Assembly (NCBI RefSeq): GCF_009711475.1
Contig: NZ_SMMD01000903.1
Coordinates: 1 to 15,382, forward strand
DNA from: Fulvivirga aurantia
GTDB taxonomy: Bacteria > Bacteroidota > Bacteroidia > Cytophagales > Cyclobacteriaceae
Direction of reading: 5' to 3'
Length of the DNA: 15,382 nt
The position numbers were made by a program, and so were the translations under genes. A model generated the notes under the pieces. That model did not search any database. It worked only from the letters and a program-made list of their open reading frames with translations, and was not told the DNA's origin. Position 1 is the stretch's first letter; each line of letters starts with the position of its first letter. Shown one piece after another: positions 7,921 to 15,382 of this stretch.

Positions 7921-8044
7921 TTTTCTTCTTGTTTTATTGGTTACTAATTCTATTCAATTTTATAAAACCCCGAATAAACAGTTTTTAGGCCGTTATCGCA
8001 AGTTTTTGCTTCTAAAGTTATTTAATACCCCGCATTTTGGGTGA

Positions 8045-9448
8045 TCAATAAGCCCTGTGTTTGTACTCTAAAGAGTAAAATGCCTTAAAGGCAGTTTGCC
8101 CTGTATCTATGGTAAAGTCAAAAGTTCTTGTTTCGTTTTTCTGTTCTCCTACCTTATCAAGTGTTAATAACACGGTATTATCACCAGCTTGTAAAGGTGC
8201 GCGTGTATAGTAAATACTGTGGGGCAGGGTCTGCCAGTTTCTGGTGTCAGCTTTTTCAGTAAGTGCATTTAAAAAACTCACAGCCAAAGCCAACCCTTCA
8301 CTTTCTTTTTCGACCTGATTTTCTGCTGCCTTTTTAAGCGCAACGCGTAGTAATGACTTGCCAAACTCTAACAACATCCTCTCTCTCAATGTTTTAAAGG
8401 CTATTTGATTAATGTCTTCGGCTAACTCAACCTGATGCGTTCTATCATTTACAATCAACTCAGCACCTGTATAATACTTGCTTCTTTCCACATACTTAGG
8501 GAATGCTACCCTAAACACATCCAGGTCGGTTAACTTGCTATGATCTTCAGGATTATCACTGACAGGTACTGAAAAAGGAAATGTGAAATCATACTCATCG
8601 TTTGTGAAATTAAAAACCCCTCCCTCACTTTCAATTACAGCAAAATTTATGCTCCATTCGCTTTTATATGGCCCTAAGCCGTTGTTCCAGAAAAAGACCA
8701 AAGAACCATCCACAGGGGTGTATTTGTATTCGGTCATACCAAATTCTGATTTAAACTTATCATACTCTTCATAGAAACCCGTGAGATAAGCGGTACGTAA
8801 AATATCCTCTTTTAATTGTTGAGGTGCGTCAAGAGAAAATAACGCTGTATAGGAATTTTCATAAATCTCGTATGCATTTCTATAAGCTATAAAGGCGTTG
8901 TTATAATCTTTCTGAGCATCATAAATGATCCCCATCAGGTTATGAATAAAGGCATCTTCCTTATACTTATTATCTGACCGGTACTTGTCGCTCAATTGTT
9001 GCAATCTGATATTAAGCCTTTTACACTCAACAAGTGCCTCATTATACATACCTAACTGCAGAAAATTTATCGCCTTGTAATAAAGCAATAGTAAACGCTC
9101 ATGATCTTCACCTTTGTAGGCTACAGCCGTAGGATTAGTGAGATAAGAGGCAGCCTCATGTAAGTAATTGGTTTGGTAATCTTCCGTATAGATGTAAGCC
9201 TGCTCGAAGTAATCATTGCTTTCTTCAAACCGGCCCAGCATCGATAATACCACACCTCTATTCACAAGGTAGAGAAACCGCTCTTTACCCTTAGCGACTT
9301 TTTTATTCTTCACCAGGACTTGCTCAGCTTGCTCCAGATTGCCTTGTTCAAATGCCACGTTAAACTCACGATTCATTTCGTAGTAAGTAGCACATGACGT
9401 AAGAGAAAATAAGCCAATGATTATCAGAGGCTTATAATTAAATGCCAT
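8045..9448 (-). CDS. COG3014-like TPR lipoprotein
   Basis: A 467-residue lipoprotein of unknown biochemical role. The leader ends Ser-Leu-Thr-Ser-Cys19, a clear lipobox. Helical TPR-like repeats follow (about 28-235). The best conserved block is YKGEDHERLLLLYYKAINFLQLGMYNEALVECKRLN at 111-146, described by position as it is the signature I associate with COG3014. The C-terminal half (about 245-467) is beta-rich, with VFFWNNGLGPYK at 251-262 and the motif DTRNWQTLP at 401-409 followed by a strand that reads as a carrier-like 'pay-off' domain. Both features resemble COG3014 proteins of gamma-proteobacteria, which I recall being encoded near LpoB. Here it starts 24 bases after the LpoB-like gene, in the same apparent operon, which supports a shared envelope function. 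It is probably anchored to a membrane facing the periplasm. The family assignment is from memory and unverified. Confidence 0.8.
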   Translation of the reverse strand: MAFNYKPLIIIGLFSLTSCATYYEMNREFNVAFEQGNLEQAEQVLVKNKKVAKGKERFLYLVNRGVVLSMLGRFEESNDYFEQAYIYTEDYQTNYLHEAASYLTNPTAVAYKGEDHERLLLLYYKAINFLQLGMYNEALVECKRLNIRLQQLSDKYRSDNKYKEDAFIHNLMGIIYDAQKDYNNAFIAYRNAYEIYENSYTALFSLDAPQQLKEDILRTAYLTGFYEEYDKFKSEFGMTEYKYTPVDGSLVFFWNNGLGPYKSEWSINFAVIESEGGVFNFTNDEYDFTFPFSVPVSDNPEDHSKLTDLDVFRVAFPKYVERSKYYTGAELIVNDRTHQVELAEDINQIAFKTLRERMLLEFGKSLLRVALKKAAENQVEKESEGLALAVSFLNALTEKADTRNWQTLPHSIYYTRAPLQAGDNTVLLTLDKVGEQKNETRTFDFTIDTGQTAFKAFYSLEYKHRAY

Positions 9449-9472
9449 AGTATTTGAGAAAATAACCCTGGA

Positions 9473-10063
9473 TTAGTTTTCTATAAACTTTTTGATTTCT
9501 TCCTGACCATACCATACTCTTTTGTTGGTCTCCAGGTCAGTCAAATATAGCGTAACGATATAGTTAACGACCTTTTCTTTGTTGTAGGTGTCGGTTTCAG
9601 AGGTCATTGTACCAAAAAGCATAAGATCTGCTCCATACTCTTTGCCCCATTGAGCCGTAGTTTCCGGTGAAGAAAATTCTTGCTGATCAGCTCTTTCTTC
9701 TCTGATTCTTTCTCTGAACTCACGAGATTCTACCAGGTCGGCCAGGCCAGAGTTAAAAATCTCAAGCTCAAATTTTTTGATAAAGTTGTCTGAGTCTATA
9801 TGCTCACTGGTTTTGTTATTGATATATCCTACAATAATAGCCGGTGTTTTGCCATTTTCCGCAGCGTATGATTCGTATCTCGGGCTATTTAGAAATTGCT
9901 GTACAGTCTTATTAGCCACTTTCTTGGAATCAACATCATTCCATCTGCCACTCAAATCTATTTGTTGGTCAGGGTCTACTCGGGTAACAGTTCTCTGAGA
10001 GCAAGAAAAAAGCAACAGGCCAGCGACTATCGCCAGGCTTAGGTTTCTAAAAGGAGTTTTCAT
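9473..10063 (-). CDS. lpoB: LpoB-like penicillin-binding protein activator lipoprotein
   Basis: A 196-residue lipoprotein of the LpoB type (COG3417). In E. coli, LpoB is an outer-membrane lipoprotein that reaches through the periplasm and activates the peptidoglycan synthase PBP1b. The leader ends Leu-Leu-Phe-Ser-Cys21. The family's opening motif is DLSGRWND at 36-43. A globular alpha/beta domain follows, with IIVGYINNKTSEHID (76-90), the central Glu/Arg-rich helix (113-128), GADLMLFGTM (144-153) and YLTDLETNKRVWYG (173-186). The linker between lipid and domain is only about 15 residues, much shorter than in E. coli LpoB, so its reach across the periplasm would be limited unless partners differ. 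It lies 9 bases after the TonB-dependent receptor stop and 24 bases before the COG3014-like gene, clearly one operon. Which Bacteroidetes synthase it activates, if any, is not visible here. Confidence 0.85.
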   Translation of the reverse strand: MKTPFRNLSLAIVAGLLLFSCSQRTVTRVDPDQQIDLSGRWNDVDSKKVANKTVQQFLNSPRYESYAAENGKTPAIIVGYINNKTSEHIDSDNFIKKFELEIFNSGLADLVESREFRERIREERADQQEFSSPETTAQWGKEYGADLMLFGTMTSETDTYNKEKVVNYIVTLYLTDLETNKRVWYGQEEIKKFIEN

Positions 10064-10072
10064 TCGTTTTGA

Positions 10073-12457
10073 TTAAATTTTTACAGAAAGTTTAACATTC
10101 AAAAATCTTGCCGATAATGAATTGGGCACAGCTATCTGAGTATCAGTTACATCGGTTATCCAGGTAAAGGAAATAGGATTACTTGTACCTAATAAGTTTA
10201 GTATCTCAGCAGTGAGTAAAACCCACCTTTCTTTACCATATTTTTCTTTATTTAAATAAAACTGTTTGGCAAAACCAATATCTACCCTCCTATAGCTGTC
10301 ACCATTAAATACGTTTCTATTGTCAAAATCGTTGGGCGGACCAAAAGGCAATCCACTTCCAAACAATAGACTTAAATTTACTCTGAAAGTCGGGTTGTTT
10401 GGTAGATGGTCCTGGAAAAATATGCCTACATTCACCCTCTGATCGGTGGGTCGCCTGATATAGCCTCTACCATCGCCTTCTACATTTTCCCTCACGTTGA
10501 GTATGCCCAGACTAAACCAGGATTGTGTGTCTTCTATAAATTCACCACTCACTCTTAAATCTATCCCGGTAGCAAAAGCTTCAGCATTGTTATTAGCGTA
10601 ATACCTTACTTTTACATTATCTATATCGTAAGGAATTACATCATACACCTTTTTGTAATACACCTCCCCTAAAAATTTAAAGGGCCTGTTCCACCATCTA
10701 AAATTATAGTCTAAACCTCCGATGACGTGCAGCGACTTTTGAGCCTTTAAATCTTTATTGAGGTTACCATTAAAATCTCTCAACTCTCTATAAAATGGTT
10801 GTTGTTGGTAAAAACCTACCGCTGCTTTTAGCACAACATCTCTTACCCAGTCAGGTTGTATTGAGAATTGCACCCGCGGGCTTATCAGTAATTGATTATT
10901 CAGGTCCCAATAATTTAGGCGTGTACCGTAAGTTGTGGTGATGTTCTTTCTTATACGGGTTGTATTCTGTACATAGGCTGTGTAATAAGCAGAAGTAATA
11001 CGATTTTTAGCTTCTGTACGATTTATCGACTCCTCCAAAACAAAATTCGCTGAGTCAACAAATGCATATTCACTCAGCTGATCATCTATATCCTGGTAAG
11101 CATAGCCAATCCCAAATTCCAAATCATTTTTATCATTGAGCTGAATTTCGTTTCTATTTTCAATGTTTACGATGTTGGCGTTTAGGGTATTTCTACCATA
11201 ATCGTAGTTTGTGCCAATTCCACGCGTAACGATACATTCGTTAAAAGTCGCAGATCCTACGTTTTTATCTACATCACACAGTCGATAGCCCCCCTCTACT
11301 TCAGTAAATTCACGCTCATAAGCCACTACACCCGATGTGATTAATTTTGTTATCCAACGGTCATTGATGGCATGAGTCAATTTAAGGCCACCCTGATAGG
11401 TGTCATATTCTAGCAACTCTCTGCCTTCAAAGCCCACAAATAGCTTTAATGACCTGGTAAAGGTGCCAAATTCAGTTTCTCTACTGGTAGGTTCTATCAG
11501 GTAGCGATTGCGAGCATAGGCACCCAGTATACCCAAAGTCGTTTTGTCAGGATTATCAGCAGGACCCAGTTTAATATTTACATAGCTCTGTAGGTCGGTA
11601 AATTTTGGCAAATATTCTCCTTCCACCTCCAGGGTGTTGAGTAGGTATTGCGAAGATTTGTGCCTTACCCCTGCCAGATAACCCACTTTTCCGTTATTAG
11701 ATATGCCTTCAATATGGGCACCTGCCCCTAGAAGACTTACATATGCAGTAGCCCCGGATGATTTTGGTTTTTTATAGGTAACATTTAATACAGAAGAGAG
11801 CTTATCTCCGTATTTGGGTTGCCAACCACCAGCAGAGAAACTCACGTCATCTACCATGTTGGTATTTATGAAACTAAGGCCTTCTTGTTGTCCATTACTG
11901 ATAAGAAATGGTCTGTAAATCGGAATATCATTAACATATACCAGGTTTTCATCAAAGCTACCGCCACGGACGGAGTAGGTGGATGATAGCTCGTTGTTGC
12001 TTACAACTCCCGGAAGCGTACTCAGTACCTTAGTAAAATCACCAAAAGGAGATGGTAGCGCTTCAATTGATTTCGGTTCGAGTTTAATAACGCTTACTTC
12101 TTCTCGCTGCCTCTCTCCTTTTACATCAACTCCTTCGAGTATAGCTATATCTTCCTTCAGTGCTACATCGAGGACATACTCAGCTTTTTCATTAAGTGTT
12201 ATTGTAATTTCCTGAGGTACATAACCCACATGGCTAATGAGTAATATTAGGCTATCTGATGCATCGGGTCTCTGTATTTTTATTACATAGTTACCATTGG
12301 CATCAGTCTGCGTACCCAGAGTGGTTGATTTTAAAACAATATTGGCACCAATTAAAGCTTGATCATTCTCATCTGTTACTTTACCTGCTATTTCTATATC
12401 CTGACAAAGTCCTGGTATAGAGAACAACAAAAAAAGTAAGCCAATATAATTTTTCAT
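10073..12457 (-). CDS. TonB-dependent receptor with N-terminal carboxypeptidase-regulatory-like domain
   Basis: A 794-residue outer-membrane receptor for TonB-energised uptake of an unknown ligand. The signal peptide covers residues 1-18 (before Gln19). A carboxypeptidase-regulatory-like beta-sandwich follows at about 21-100 (IAGKVTDENDQALIGANIVL...GTQTDANGNYVIKI). The plug domain is at about 115-228, with VLSTLPGVVSNNELSSTYSVRGG at 144-166 and the Gly-Gly-Trp-Gln-Pro-Lys-Tyr-Gly-Asp block at 210-218. The barrel runs from about 229 to the C-terminus, ending in a short strand, LNVKLSVKI. I start at ATG 12457. A frame-open ATG at 12532 would add 25 residues before the signal peptide and overlap rpe. 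The gap to the rpe stop is 19 bases. No SusD homologue is adjacent, so glycan uptake is not indicated. The next genes encode LpoB-like and COG3014-like lipoproteins, suggesting a link with envelope assembly or an unrelated shared transcript. Confidence 0.93.
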   Translation of the reverse strand: MKNYIGLLFLLFSIPGLCQDIEIAGKVTDENDQALIGANIVLKSTTLGTQTDANGNYVIKIQRPDASDSLILLISHVGYVPQEITITLNEKAEYVLDVALKEDIAILEGVDVKGERQREEVSVIKLEPKSIEALPSPFGDFTKVLSTLPGVVSNNELSSTYSVRGGSFDENLVYVNDIPIYRPFLISNGQQEGLSFINTNMVDDVSFSAGGWQPKYGDKLSSVLNVTYKKPKSSGATAYVSLLGAGAHIEGISNNGKVGYLAGVRHKSSQYLLNTLEVEGEYLPKFTDLQSYVNIKLGPADNPDKTTLGILGAYARNRYLIEPTSRETEFGTFTRSLKLFVGFEGRELLEYDTYQGGLKLTHAINDRWITKLITSGVVAYEREFTEVEGGYRLCDVDKNVGSATFNECIVTRGIGTNYDYGRNTLNANIVNIENRNEIQLNDKNDLEFGIGYAYQDIDDQLSEYAFVDSANFVLEESINRTEAKNRITSAYYTAYVQNTTRIRKNITTTYGTRLNYWDLNNQLLISPRVQFSIQPDWVRDVVLKAAVGFYQQQPFYRELRDFNGNLNKDLKAQKSLHVIGGLDYNFRWWNRPFKFLGEVYYKKVYDVIPYDIDNVKVRYYANNNAEAFATGIDLRVSGEFIEDTQSWFSLGILNVRENVEGDGRGYIRRPTDQRVNVGIFFQDHLPNNPTFRVNLSLLFGSGLPFGPPNDFDNRNVFNGDSYRRVDIGFAKQFYLNKEKYGKERWVLLTAEILNLLGTSNPISFTWITDVTDTQIAVPNSLSARFLNVKLSVKI

Positions 12458-12476
12458 GCAGATGATACTACTGCTG

Positions 12477-13130
12477 TTAAACGTTTTTGAGGTTAGAAAT
12501 AGTGTCTTTAGGATTGCTCGATTTAAAAACAAAACTTCCTGCCACTAAAACATCCGCACCTGCTTCGATTAATTCAGCTGCGTTACTTTCATTTACACCT
12601 CCATCAATTTCGATCAAGGTATCAGCCTCTGCTTCTTCAATCATGTCTTTGAGTGCAATTACCTTATCGTACGTATTCTCTATAAACTTTTGGCCACCAA
12701 AACCAGGGTTTACCGACATGAGACAAACCAGGTCGATATCCATGATTGTATCTTCAAGTAATGCGATATTGGTATGAGGATTGATTGCTACTCCGGCTTT
12801 ACATCCGAGATTTTTAATCTGTTGTATGTTTCTATGTAAGTGCGGGCAAGCTTCATAATGTACTGTGATAGTTTCAGCGCCAGCATTTTTGAATGCTTCG
12901 ACATAATTTTCAGGCTTTTCAATCATTAAATGTACGTCCAAAGGCTTTTTCGCATGCCTGTTTATCGCTTCCATCACTGGGAGACCAAATGAAATGTTTG
13001 GTACAAAAACTCCGTCCATAATATCTATATGAATCCAGTCGGCAGCGCTGTCGTTAAGCATTTCTACTTCTTTCTGGATATTGGCAAAATCTGCAGCTAA
13101 GATAGATGGAGCAATAATTGGCGTACTCAT
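12477..13130 (-). CDS. rpe: Ribulose-phosphate 3-epimerase
   Basis: A 217-residue TIM-barrel enzyme that interconverts D-ribulose 5-phosphate and D-xylulose 5-phosphate in the pentose phosphate pathway. All family motifs are present: IAPSILAADF (6-15), HIDIMDGVFVPNISFG (34-49) with His34 and catalytic Asp36, DVHLMIEKP (65-73) with His67, NPGFGGQKF (141-149) and EIDGGVN (174-180) with Asp176. His34, Asp36, His67 and Asp176 are the divalent-metal and acid/base residues known for the family. Length is typical. A promoter with a perfect -7 element lies 70 bases upstream, and the receptor gene follows by 19 bases, so rpe appears to lead a four-gene operon. Confidence 0.97.
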   Translation of the reverse strand: MSTPIIAPSILAADFANIQKEVEMLNDSAADWIHIDIMDGVFVPNISFGLPVMEAINRHAKKPLDVHLMIEKPENYVEAFKNAGAETITVHYEACPHLHRNIQQIKNLGCKAGVAINPHTNIALLEDTIMDIDLVCLMSVNPGFGGQKFIENTYDKVIALKDMIEEAEADTLIEIDGGVNESNAAELIEAGADVLVAGSFVFKSSNPKDTISNLKNV

Positions 13131-13199
13131 TGGGTGTAGTGTTAAATCCTAAGTTATAAACGATAAATGCATCTTACAGTATGTCTGCAGATGTGTGGT

Positions 13200-13232
13200 C
13201 AAAGATAGAAAAATAATGGAATTAGAATTTAA
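13200..13232 (-). promoter_or_regulatory. rpe: Candidate promoter of the rpe-receptor-LpoB-COG3014 operon
   Basis: The minus strand has TATCTTTG at 13207-13200, an exact match to the Bacteroidetes -7 consensus TAnnTTTG and identical to the element before the dehydrogenase gene. The -33 region about 20 bases upstream reads TTAA instead of TTTG, a poor match. The site sits in the 91-base gap between the protease stop and the rpe start, about 70 bases before the ATG. Confidence 0.5.
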
Positions 13233-14820
13233 CTAATCGGGCTTTATAGTGTTGGGTATCGGTGATTAATTCAAGCACATAAACACCACCTTTTAGACTC
13301 TCTTCCAAATCAATAGTTAAAACATCGTATGATGCCTCATTAAGATTATTCTTAAACATCGAGCGACCGTTAATATCAAATATCTCGATACTTAACAAAC
13401 GCTCCTGATTAGTCATCTTGATATTGAGTTGGTCACCACTAAGTGGATTTGGAAAAACTTTGATGGCTTCTTTTTTTGCAATGGGATTTATAGACAAAGT
13501 GGTTTTATAATCAGGAATACCATAACCGGTTTTGTTATTTGGCTCATTGTAAGTCACACTCAGTTCCAGAATAAGTTGCCTCAACTCAAGGTTAGTAAGG
13601 GTTGGGTTAGCCTGCCACGAGAGCGCGGCCAAACCTGCTACCTGCGGAGCTGAGAATGATGTGCCATTTTTACTTCCAATAGAGCCATTGCTATTGATGA
13701 CACTTGCTCCACCACCATAGGCGACTACATCTGGTTTAATACGACCATCGGCAGTTGGACCAATAGAACTAAAGCCACTAGGCTCGCCATCAGCACCAAC
13801 AGAACCTACAGCCAGAATATTGTCGGCATCGGCCGGAGTGGTAATAAATTGCCACTCATTGCTACCTTCATTTCCGGCACTTGTCACTACGAGTATTCCT
13901 TTTAATGTTGCTATCTCTGCTGCCTGGGAAATAATCGCAGTTTTACCATCAAGGTCTTCTATTGTATAATCCATAGCTGAATCATCAAAAGTGTTGTAGC
14001 CCAGCGAGGTACTGATTATATCTACGCCAGCGCTATCCGCCTTTTCTGTGGCTATTAACCAGTTGTACTCTTCAATTCTATACTCCCCTGAGACATCTTC
14101 TGTGGTAAATAACATAAACTCTGCCCCTGTAGCTATTCCCTGATATTCTTCAGCAATTAATGCCGCTACAGTAGAAAACGCTTGAGTACCATGCGAGCTC
14201 GACTTATACACTTCATCGCTGTTTTCGACAAAATTATAGACGTATGTTACCCTGTTCTCATCAAAGATATGTTGAAAGGCACTGGCGGTATTTACACCTG
14301 AAAAGCCACCATCAAGAAAAGCCATACTTATTCCTTCGCCAAAATACCCCTCAGAATGCAGGCTATTGATTCCCAGTATGTTAAGTTGAGTCTGATTGGC
14401 CACTGACTTTTCTCTGTTAGATTTATCTTTATGCTTTCTGGAAGATGCTGTAAGTCTTTCTCCAGGTGCGACAAAAAGCACACTATCTACGTATGATAGT
14501 GCTTCTACACTCGTGATATTGGCAGGTTCTGTTTGTATTAAAGCTGCATTAAACCATTTGGATGTAAAAAAGACATCTATGCCAAGGTCTTTTACCCCTT
14601 GTAAGTAGCCATCATTAACCGGCAAATCCTGTTCTGTAATTGCTATTTCCTGCTTTACCCTACGTTCAATGGCTTTGCTGCTTAGAAATTCTTCCGGGTT
14701 ACTCGTAGAATAAGCAGAACTCTCTTTATCACTAAAAAAGACCATGTAGCGATTGCCCTGAGCAAAACCTACAAGTGGCAAAATGGTTAATAGCAGTATG
14801 GTGAATTTAGTCCTTACCAT
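13222..14820 (-). CDS. Secreted S8 subtilisin-like serine protease with T9SS sorting domain
   Basis: A 532-residue exported protease. The signal peptide spans 1-20 (Gly-Phe-Ala|Gln21). An N-terminal propeptide-like region (about 22-140) precedes the catalytic domain. The S8 catalytic residues are Asp170 (SMAFLDGG), His210 (SSSHGTQ) and Ser388 (NGTSFSAPQ), with the oxyanion Asn317 (TSAGNEG). All are intact, so activity is expected. The C-terminal 80 or so residues (about 450-532) form a type A T9SS sorting domain, opening VFPNPLSGDQLNIKM and ending GGVYVLELITDTQHYKARLVKF by position 532. The protein should therefore be exported across the outer membrane by the type IX system and released or held at the surface. 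The start overlaps the end of the upstream gene by 14 bases, suggesting translational coupling. The Ala-Gly-Asn-Glu-Gly loop is standard for subtilases. The target protein is unknown. Confidence 0.95.
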   Translation of the reverse strand: MVRTKFTILLLTILPLVGFAQGNRYMVFFSDKESSAYSTSNPEEFLSSKAIERRVKQEIAITEQDLPVNDGYLQGVKDLGIDVFFTSKWFNAALIQTEPANITSVEALSYVDSVLFVAPGERLTASSRKHKDKSNREKSVANQTQLNILGINSLHSEGYFGEGISMAFLDGGFSGVNTASAFQHIFDENRVTYVYNFVENSDEVYKSSSHGTQAFSTVAALIAEEYQGIATGAEFMLFTTEDVSGEYRIEEYNWLIATEKADSAGVDIISTSLGYNTFDDSAMDYTIEDLDGKTAIISQAAEIATLKGILVVTSAGNEGSNEWQFITTPADADNILAVGSVGADGEPSGFSSIGPTADGRIKPDVVAYGGGASVINSNGSIGSKNGTSFSAPQVAGLAALSWQANPTLTNLELRQLILELSVTYNEPNNKTGYGIPDYKTTLSINPIAKKEAIKVFPNPLSGDQLNIKMTNQERLLSIEIFDINGRSMFKNNLNEASYDVLTIDLEESLKGGVYVLELITDTQHYKARLVKF

Positions 14821-15382
14821 ACGATACTAATGATTGTTTGTAAGATGAGCCACTTTCTATCTCCTGAAGACCAATACAATCAGGATCGGTGCAGTAATTG
14901 AGCAGCAGCGATTCTTTATAAACCAATCCGATGCCTAAACCATAAATTTCAATTCGTTTATCTTGCTGAATAACGGTATCCTGATTATCACTTTGGATCA
15001 CTCTTAACGTGTTTGCCAAAGAATCACCTAAGCTGGTTGTATAAGGCTGCCCTATTTCTATCATTTCATATTCGTCTTCTTCCTGGGTGTTTAGTTTGTT
15101 TCCATCCCAAACTTTTCCTCTTTCTACAGGAAAAACCAATTTTAAGTATGGTATGTTTTCTTCAACCAACACAGCTTGGTTAGAATTGATATATGTTGAC
15201 CACGCACGCTGAAATTCCCAACTGCTTGTTGTGTCAGGTCTGGTAGAGCGGTGTAGTATATAATTAATGTCACCTGACTGGCTGGCAAATGAGTCTACAA
15301 CCTCTGTTCTTAGTTGGAAACGAGATGAATCAATCGTGCCTAGTATGTCATAATTTACTTCTTCTACATCATAAACAGCATA
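14807..15382 (-). CDS. Conserved hypothetical protein, partial (5' end outside window)
   Basis: The frame is open without a stop from the window edge to the TAA at 14807, giving 191 visible residues. The N-terminus lies beyond 15382, so this is the C-terminal part of a longer protein. A GTG at 15172 is not the start, because the frame continues clearly upstream with regular strand-like sequence (YAVYDVEEVNYDILGTIDSS..., then LRTEVVDSFASQSGDINYILHRSTR). The visible part looks like a beta-rich domain. It includes FPVERGKVWDGNKLN (by the second third), IYGLGIGLVYKESLLLNYC, and two Cys (YC-TDPDC) near the C-terminus. I do not recognise the family. I recall similar proteins as lipoproteins beside T9SS proteases in Cytophagales, which is weak memory and unverified. 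It overlaps the protease gene by 14 bases, so the two are probably co-expressed and may act together at the envelope. Confidence 0.8.
   Translation of the reverse strand, partial: YAVYDVEEVNYDILGTIDSSRFQLRTEVVDSFASQSGDINYILHRSTRPDTTSSWEFQRAWSTYINSNQAVLVEENIPYLKLVFPVERGKVWDGNKLNTQEEDEYEMIEIGQPYTTSLGDSLANTLRVIQSDNQDTVIQQDKRIEIYGLGIGLVYKESLLLNYCTDPDCIGLQEIESGSSYKQSLVSYGKD

Noticed and set aside
7921..8044. Terminator after the COG3014-like gene
   Set aside because: Only 4-bp inverted repeats (ACCC/GGGT, GCAA/TTGC) are found and neither is followed by a T tract.
12458..12532. ATG at 12532 as the receptor start
   Set aside because: It overlaps the rpe coding end and places 25 residues before the signal peptide. 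The ATG at 12457 gives a normal leader.
15172..15382. GTG at 15172 as a true gene start
   Set aside because: The reading frame is open and strand-like all the way to the window edge, so the gene is truncated by the window.
1..15382. CRISPR array, tRNA, rRNA, insertion sequence or phage genes
   Set aside because: No regularly spaced repeats, cloverleaf, transposase or integrase motif seen on either strand.

Overview
The window looks like chromosomal DNA from a marine or soil-type Bacteroidetes, most likely order Cytophagales. This is inferred from several signs. There is a type IX secretion (T9SS) sorting domain on a subtilase, a carboxypeptidase-regulatory-like TonB-dependent receptor, signal peptides ending in A-x-A|Q, and moderately AT-rich DNA. 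Two -7 elements match the Bacteroidetes consensus TAnnTTTG, and there are no clear Shine-Dalgarno sites. No sequence search was possible, so the genus is not assigned. I see no tRNA, rRNA, insertion sequence, CRISPR array or phage gene. No gap between genes exceeds about 210 bases.

Layout. Positions 1-211 hold no supportable gene, only a candidate promoter. The only plus-strand gene, a GhrA-like D-2-hydroxyacid dehydrogenase (212-1153), converges on a minus-strand rhodanese-domain lipoprotein (1147-1575), overlapping it by 7 bases. The rhodanese gene's terminator hairpin lies inside the dehydrogenase coding region. Everything else is on the minus strand. Reading in the direction of transcription, right to left: a partial conserved protein (>15382-14807) overlaps by 14 bases a secreted T9SS subtilisin-like protease (14820-13222). 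After a promoter come rpe (13130-12477), a TonB-dependent receptor (12457-10073), an LpoB-like lipoprotein (10063-9473) and a COG3014-like TPR lipoprotein (9448-8045), all closely spaced and probably one operon. Next are a small secreted helical protein (7920-7462) with a strong terminator, an unrecognised cytoplasmic 198-residue protein (7325-6729), and an outer-membrane barrel-like protein with an acid-free, basic C-terminal tail (6674-5613). Last come gyrA (5409-2881) and a secreted TPR protein (2838-1654), ending in a strong terminator.

How they fit together. The window mixes housekeeping genes (gyrA, rpe) with a large share of envelope genes: two or three lipoproteins, two predicted outer-membrane barrels, a T9SS cargo protease and two secreted small or TPR proteins. 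The most suggestive grouping is TonB-dependent receptor - LpoB - COG3014 behind rpe. It places a putative peptidoglycan-synthase activator and a lipoprotein of unknown role in one transcript with an outer-membrane receptor. No obviously new defence or mobile system is present. The best candidates for new biology are this envelope operon and the basic-tailed barrel protein.
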